Shown: piece by piece, positions 60,410 to 64,000 of the stretch | Numbering within the stretch: position 1 is the stretch's first letter | Layout of the letters: every line of letters begins with the position of its first letter | Assembly: GCA_001898385.1 (NCBI GenBank) | Contig: MKTT01000084.1 | Location: 1-64,000, forward strand | Length of the DNA stretch: 64,000 bases | Reading direction: 5' to 3' | Source: Planctomycetales bacterium 71-10 | GTDB taxonomy: Bacteria > Planctomycetota > Planctomycetia > Isosphaerales > Isosphaeraceae | Position numbers and translations under genes: made by a program | Notes under the pieces: model-generated | The model's database searches: none | Seen by the model: only the letters and a program-made list of their open reading frames with translations | Told to the model about the DNA's origin: nothing

Positions 60410-61627
60410 TCACGCGGCCTCGTCGGCCTCGGCGTCGGCGGTCCGGGAGATGTCGGCGTCGTAGCTGGTCCCGCGCCAGGCGACCTTGCCGGTGAAGCAC
60501 ATCCAGATCGCCCGGACGAGGATCCAGTCGGTCACGAAATTCCCCAGCGGGAACGTCGCGACGTACTTCGATCGCGGCACGGAGACGTCGTACACCTGCC
60601 GGAAGACCGCGTACATCAGCGCGTGGTGGATCAGCGACATCCCCAGCAGCCACCATGCGAACGCCCCTCCGCGGCCCGTCGCCAGTATCGCCAGGGCGGC
60701 CAGCAGGACGACGTGGCCGCTCTGGCAGAAGACGATCGGATCCAGCAGCTTCAAGGTCAGCCGCCCCGGACTGCGGTCGAGCGCGTCGAACAGGATGCGG
60801 CTCCAGCCCCGGACGAGCTGGCCGAGCGAGGCGTACATCCGGCAGGAGATCAGCCCTTGCGTCACCGCCAGGCGGATCGGGAAGCCCATCCCCTTCACCT
60901 TCTGCGCCAGGCCGATGTCCTCCACGAACCGATCGCGCACCGCGCGATGGCCGCCGACGGCGTCGTAGGCCCGGCGCGTCACCAGGATCGACTGGCCGTT
61001 GGCGAACGCCTTCGGGTGCGAATCGTCGTTGACCTGGCTCGGCCGGAACGACTGCATCAGGACGATCCCCGCGAGCGGCTGGACGACCTGCTCCCAGAAG
61101 GTCTCGCAGCGCAGCTCCGGCAGGACGCTGGCCAGCTCGGCCTTGTTCTCGTTGGCATATTCCAGCATGACCGGCAGGAACGCCGGGCCGGGGGTGACGT
61201 CGGCGTCGAGGAACCAGAGCCATTCGCCGCGGGCCAGCCCCGAATGACGGTGGAGGACGTAAGTCTTCCCGGTCCAGCCCGGCGGCAGGCGGTCGTTCTG
61301 GACGACCCGCACGCGAGGATCCTCGGCCGCGTGCCGTCGCGCGATCTCGGCCGTCCGGTCGCGGCTGCGGTCGTCGACGATCACGATCTCCAGGTTGGGA
61401 TAGTCCTGGGCCCGCACCGCCGCGAGGCATTCGTCGAGCGTCGCCTCCTCGTCCTTCGCGGGGACGACCGCCGAGACGAGCGGCGGTCCCGCGGCCATGA
61501 GCTGCGGCGAGTCGGGCGTCAGCGGCCGGTCCTTTCCCAGCACGAATTTCAGCACGACCCAGCGGATCGGCCAGATCAGGATGATCGCCGCGTAGACCTG
61601 GAGGAGCGTGGATTCGAGCGGCGTCAT
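60410..61627 (-). CDS. Family 2 glycosyltransferase with membrane helices (HpnB-like)
   Basis: 405 residues. An N-terminal helix (VYAAIILIWPIRWVVLKFVL) anchors a GT-A domain with VVPAKDEEATLDECLAAV, IVDDRSRDRTAE, WFLDADV (DxD-like), FVEDIGLAQKVKGMG and the acceptor-region GWSRIL. Three further membrane helices follow. The layout is that of HpnB-like and carotenoid-glycosyltransferase-like GT2 proteins, but no hopanoid or carotenoid genes are seen. The ATG overlaps the stop of the gene before (ATGA at 61624-61627). Sugar and acceptor unknown. Confidence 0.86.
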   Translation of the reverse strand: MTPLESTLLQVYAAIILIWPIRWVVLKFVLGKDRPLTPDSPQLMAAGPPLVSAVVPAKDEEATLDECLAAVRAQDYPNLEIVIVDDRSRDRTAEIARRHAAEDPRVRVVQNDRLPPGWTGKTYVLHRHSGLARGEWLWFLDADVTPGPAFLPVMLEYANENKAELASVLPELRCETFWEQVVQPLAGIVLMQSFRPSQVNDDSHPKAFANGQSILVTRRAYDAVGGHRAVRDRFVEDIGLAQKVKGMGFPIRLAVTQGLISCRMYASLGQLVRGWSRILFDALDRSPGRLTLKLLDPIVFCQSGHVVLLAALAILATGRGGAFAWWLLGMSLIHHALMYAVFRQVYDVSVPRSKYVATFPLGNFVTDWILVRAIWMCFTGKVAWRGTSYDADISRTADAEADEAA

Positions 61628-62091
61628 GCGTCGGGCTCCGTCGCGGGCTCGTCGGGTTCGTCCATGTCCGACCTGCGGGGTATGGCGGTCACGCCCAACA
61701 GCATCGCCGCGACCCAGAACGGGGCCATCCCCGCGAGGGTCGGGTCGACCGTCAGGCCATATCCCAGGCCGAGCGGCAAGGCCAGCCAGCCCGCCGCGGC
61801 CGTCGCGACGCGAGACCGGAAATAGGCCCGGCCGCGCGTCTCCGCATCCGCCGAGTTCGCGCGGATGCCGGGGGCCCGCAGCACGACCCGCGCGGCCACG
61901 AAGCACGCGAACAGGGCCCCGAAGAACAACAGCTTGAGGCGCCCCGGATCGGCGTCGACCTCGATCGGCACCCAGCGTCTGAGGATGAGGGCGGTCGCCA
62001 GGATGGAGAGGCCGTCCAGCACGAGGACGTTCAGCACCCACGAGCGGGCCCGCTCGCGCCATCGCGCGGGGTCGGCGGCGTCAGTCGTCAT
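61624..62091 (-). CDS. Small membrane hypothetical protein
   Basis: 155 residues. Four hydrophobic stretches: NVLVLDGLSILATALILRR, LLFFGALFACFVAARVVL, TAAAGWLALPLGLGYGL and APFWVAAMLLGVTAI, then an acidic tail EPDEPATEPDA. No family is recognised. It overlaps the upstream gene by 11 bases and is coupled to the GT2 gene by ATGA. A membrane partner of the glycosyltransferase is possible. Confidence 0.68.
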   Translation of the reverse strand: MTTDAADPARWRERARSWVLNVLVLDGLSILATALILRRWVPIEVDADPGRLKLLFFGALFACFVAARVVLRAPGIRANSADAETRGRAYFRSRVATAAAGWLALPLGLGYGLTVDPTLAGMAPFWVAAMLLGVTAIPRRSDMDEPDEPATEPDA

Positions 62092-62536
62092 GGCGTCCCC
62101 GGGGATGGGCGGCGAGGTGCTGGCGATGGAGGCCGGCGATCAACTCGACCTCGCCGATGGGCCGGCCGATCTCGTCGGCGATCTCGCGGGGCGTGCGGCC
62201 GGCCTCGACGAGCGCCCAGACCTCGCCGTGCTTCTCGGCCAGCCCGGCGGCGTCGTGCTCCCCCTCGCGGCTGAGGTCCGGGATCGAGATCAGCGGGACG
62301 AGGGGCTCGGCCGCGCGGGACGTCGGGATCGCGGCGCCACGACGGGTCGCCTCGGCGACGAGCCGTTCCAGCCGCCGGACCTCGCAGGCGAGATGCGTCA
62401 GCCGGTGCTCGGCGGCCTCGTGGGCCCTGCCCAGCGCAACCATCCGGCGCGCGAGGACCAGAGCGGCCGTCGCCGCGAAGAGGGCCGTCGCGAGCAGGCT
62501 CGCGGCGACGACCTGCCAGACTAAGGGGAGGGCCAT
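62081..62536 (-). CDS. Membrane-anchored coiled-coil protein with HTH-like tail
   Basis: 151 residues. N-terminal helix (VWQVVAASLLATALFAATAA) is followed by a coiled-coil (EAAEHRLTHLACEVRRLERLV) and a spacer. The C-terminus has REIADEIGRPIGEVELIAGL, which looks like the helix-turn-helix end of DUF2802/DUF6115-type proteins. That family resemblance is by pattern. It follows larC by 18 bases and overlaps the next gene by 11. Function unknown. Confidence 0.7.
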   Translation of the reverse strand: MALPLVWQVVAASLLATALFAATAALVLARRMVALGRAHEAAEHRLTHLACEVRRLERLVAEATRRGAAIPTSRAAEPLVPLISIPDLSREGEHDAAGLAEKHGEVWALVEAGRTPREIADEIGRPIGEVELIAGLHRQHLAAHPRGRHDD

Positions 62537-62554
62537 GATCCGTCGACCCTCGGG

Positions 62555-63766
62555 TCAGTGTTCGTGGGGATGGTGATGTTCGGCGGCCGGGGCCGCCTCG
62601 CTCGCCGAGCGCGCGTAGGCGGCGTGGGCCGCGTCGAAGACCTCGCGGAGCGGGATGCTCCGCTCGGAGGCGATGCGGGCGCAGTCGTCATACTCGGGGC
62701 TGAACGTGGGGGGCCGGTTTTCGAGCCACCCCAGCTTGCCGCGGATCGCGCCGTACTCGGTCGCCACGTCCACCGCCTTGCGGTTGAGCTTGTGGCGGCT
62801 CACGGGGAACCGGCGGACGCCCAGCGTGGTCGTCTCGCGGAAGAGGATCTCCTCCATCGCGGGGATGCGCGCCTCGTCGCAGAGGACGCTCACCATCACG
62901 CCGGGGCGGTTCTTCTTCATCTGGATCGGCGTGGTGAAGACGTCGAGCGCGCCGGCCTCCAGGAGCTTGACCGTCGTGTAGCCGACGACCTCGCCCGGCA
63001 GGTCGTCCAGGTTCGTCTCCAGCATGAAGACGCGGTCCGATCCGGGCGACGACGCGATCGCGCCCACGAACAGGCGGAGGACGTTGGCCTGGCCGGGGAC
63101 CTCGCGCGTCCCCGCGCCGAGGCCGATGGATTCGACCGTCATCGCGGGCAGGGGACCGAACCGCTCGGCGATGGTGGTCACGATCGCCGCGCCGGTGGGG
63201 GTGGTCATCTCCATCTCGACCGGCGAGTCGGCCAGCGGCACCCCCTTGAGGATCTCGGCCGTGGCGGGGGCGGGCAGCGGCATCCGGCCGTGCTCGGCCC
63301 GGACGAAGCCGCGGCCCGGAGGGACGGCCGAGCATTCGAAGCGATCGACGCCCAGCAGGTCCAGGCCCACGGCCGACCCGACGATGTCGATGATCGAGTC
63401 GACCGCGCCGACTTCGTGGAAGTGGATCCGCGCCAGGTCGATCCCGTGGACGCGGGCCTCGGCCTCGCCGAGCTTCAGGAAGATCCGCTTCGCCAGGTCT
63501 TTCTGCGAGGCCGTGAGCGTACTCTTGTCGATGAGGGCCTCGATGTGCCGCCAGTGGCGGTGGGCGTGCTCCTCGGGCGTCTTGACCCGGGCGTGCGTGG
63601 CGCGGAAGCCGCCGCGGCGGACGGCCTCGAACGACAGCTCGCCCGGCAGGCCGAGGCTGCCGACCGCCTCGACGATCGCCCGGCCGTCCACGCCCGCGTC
63701 GACCAGCGCGCCGAGCGTCATGTCGCCCGAGACGCCGCTGAAGCAATCGAAATATCCGACGCGCAC
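62555..63766 (-). CDS. larC: Nickel-pincer cofactor biosynthesis protein LarC
   Basis: 403 residues from a GTG with GAGGAG 7 bases upstream; an earlier start at 63883 would add 39 residues of no family character. LarC is a CTP-dependent nickel insertase for the pincer cofactor of lactate racemase-type enzymes. Signatures are GYFDCFSGVSGDMTLGAL at the start, HFHEVGAVDSIIDIVGSA, TPTGAAIVT and ETNLDDLPGEV. The C-terminus ends in a His-rich EHHHPHEH, a plausible metal-holding tail. No larA, larB or larE is in the window. Confidence 0.92.
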   Translation of the reverse strand: MRVGYFDCFSGVSGDMTLGALVDAGVDGRAIVEAVGSLGLPGELSFEAVRRGGFRATHARVKTPEEHAHRHWRHIEALIDKSTLTASQKDLAKRIFLKLGEAEARVHGIDLARIHFHEVGAVDSIIDIVGSAVGLDLLGVDRFECSAVPPGRGFVRAEHGRMPLPAPATAEILKGVPLADSPVEMEMTTPTGAAIVTTIAERFGPLPAMTVESIGLGAGTREVPGQANVLRLFVGAIASSPGSDRVFMLETNLDDLPGEVVGYTTVKLLEAGALDVFTTPIQMKKNRPGVMVSVLCDEARIPAMEEILFRETTTLGVRRFPVSRHKLNRKAVDVATEYGAIRGKLGWLENRPPTFSPEYDDCARIASERSIPLREVFDAAHAAYARSASEAAPAAEHHHPHEH

Positions 63767-63927
63767 GTCCAGGCTCCTCGTCCGATTCCCGTCCGCCCCC
63801 AGGGGTTCCATTCTAGCCTCCGCGGCCCCCGCGGCAACCCGACCCCGACTCCGTCTGTTTTCTGGGACGGCCGGCTCCGACAATCGTCTTATCTGCGGAG
63901 ACCCGACGAGGACGACGCGAGGCCGCG
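63767..63927. promoter_or_regulatory. Divergent region larC / sigma-like gene with ECF-style promoter candidate
   Basis: On the plus strand GGGAC (63864-63868) and CGTC (63885-63888) are 16 bases apart, the spacing and -10 core of many ECF sigma-factor promoters. This would suit autoregulation of the following gene. A CCGCGG/CCGCGG palindrome lies near 63821-63835. Weak, pattern-only evidence. Confidence 0.3.
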
Positions 63928-64000
63928 ATGGATCCGGACGCGATCGGACGACTGCTCGACCGCCACGAGGCCGCCCTCACCCTCTTCGCGCGCCAGCTCT
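63928..64000 (+). CDS. Probable RNA polymerase sigma factor (5' end only)
   Basis: Only 24 codons are inside the window. The start MDPDAIGRLLDRHEAALTLF is of the kind seen in planctomycete ECF-like sigma-70 proteins, and ARQL follows. GAGG lies 7 bases upstream of the ATG. The identification rests on this short N-terminus and recollection of the family. It runs off the right edge. Confidence 0.5.
   Translation, partial: MDPDAIGRLLDRHEAALTLFARQL

Noticed and set aside
59070..60420. CAG-rich run at the end of the transglutaminase gene as a tandem repeat
   Set aside because: It is a short imperfect Gln-coding run within the gene, not a repeat array.

Overview
The window is very GC-rich chromosomal DNA with tightly packed genes. 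Its content points to a planctomycete, most likely of the Isosphaeraceae. The clues are four DUF1559 pilin-like genes, large secreted or membrane proteins carrying FHA, PQQ-propeller and prenyltransferase-like domains, a YfhO-type membrane protein, and frequent GTG starts with ATGA or GTGA overlaps. The lineage is inferred from gene content only; there is no rRNA in the window. No tRNA, rRNA, CRISPR array, IS element or prophage was seen.

Region by region: (1) 1-2906 holds housekeeping genes: mutS (5' part only), a STAS anti-sigma antagonist, queF and a SAM hydroxide adenosyltransferase. (2) 2941-5323 holds a membrane-anchored hypothetical protein and, converging on it, a DUF58 / DUF4381-like pair. 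(3) 5343-12609 is a leftward alpha-glucan block: glycogen synthase, two different GH57 enzymes and a GalT-family nucleotidylyltransferase. (4) 12810-17191 holds a membrane-anchored tyrosine phosphatase, a Wza-type polysaccharide export lipoprotein and three secreted hypothetical proteins. (5) 17193-22135 holds a YfhO-like membrane protein, a di-haem cytochrome c peroxidase and a 2[4Fe-4S] ferredoxin. (6) 22255-25674 holds a FlK-like thioesterase and a feoA-feoB-Cys-rich-protein iron uptake operon with a near-consensus promoter and a Fur-box-like operator. A second Fur-box-like site overlaps the ferredoxin promoter. (7) 25851-29376 holds a small secreted protein, a tandem AhpD-like protein, a DUF1559 protein and a lipoprotein. 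(8) 29417-41001 is one long leftward, mostly translationally coupled run: GT39-type glycosyltransferase, zinc-ribbon microprotein, one GspE ATPase, three GspF-like platform proteins, a two-helix protein, three minor-pilin-like proteins and three tandem DUF1559 proteins. It looks like a planctomycete-specific type II secretion / type IV pilus-like machine. (9) 41063-44494 holds xylulokinase, an UlaG-like hydrolase and a short MetE-like protein. (10) 44903-46453 is a secreted glucoamylase-family protein. (11) 46472-56551 is a five-gene, overlapping leftward operon of envelope proteins (prenyltransferase-like barrel, single-TM protein, FHA-TM-TPR-propeller, TPR plus oligopeptide-binding fusion, secreted protein). 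I cannot assign it to any described system. (12) 56939-60400 is the circularly permuted ATP-grasp / alpha-E / transglutaminase triad. (13) 60410-64000 holds a GT2 glycosyltransferase with two small membrane proteins, larC, and the start of a sigma-factor-like gene.

The best candidates for undescribed biology are region 11 (FHA/propeller/solute-binding envelope operon) and region 8 (one ATPase with three GspF paralogues and three DUF1559 pilins). In region 8 two of the pilin genes share a 46-bp identical block.
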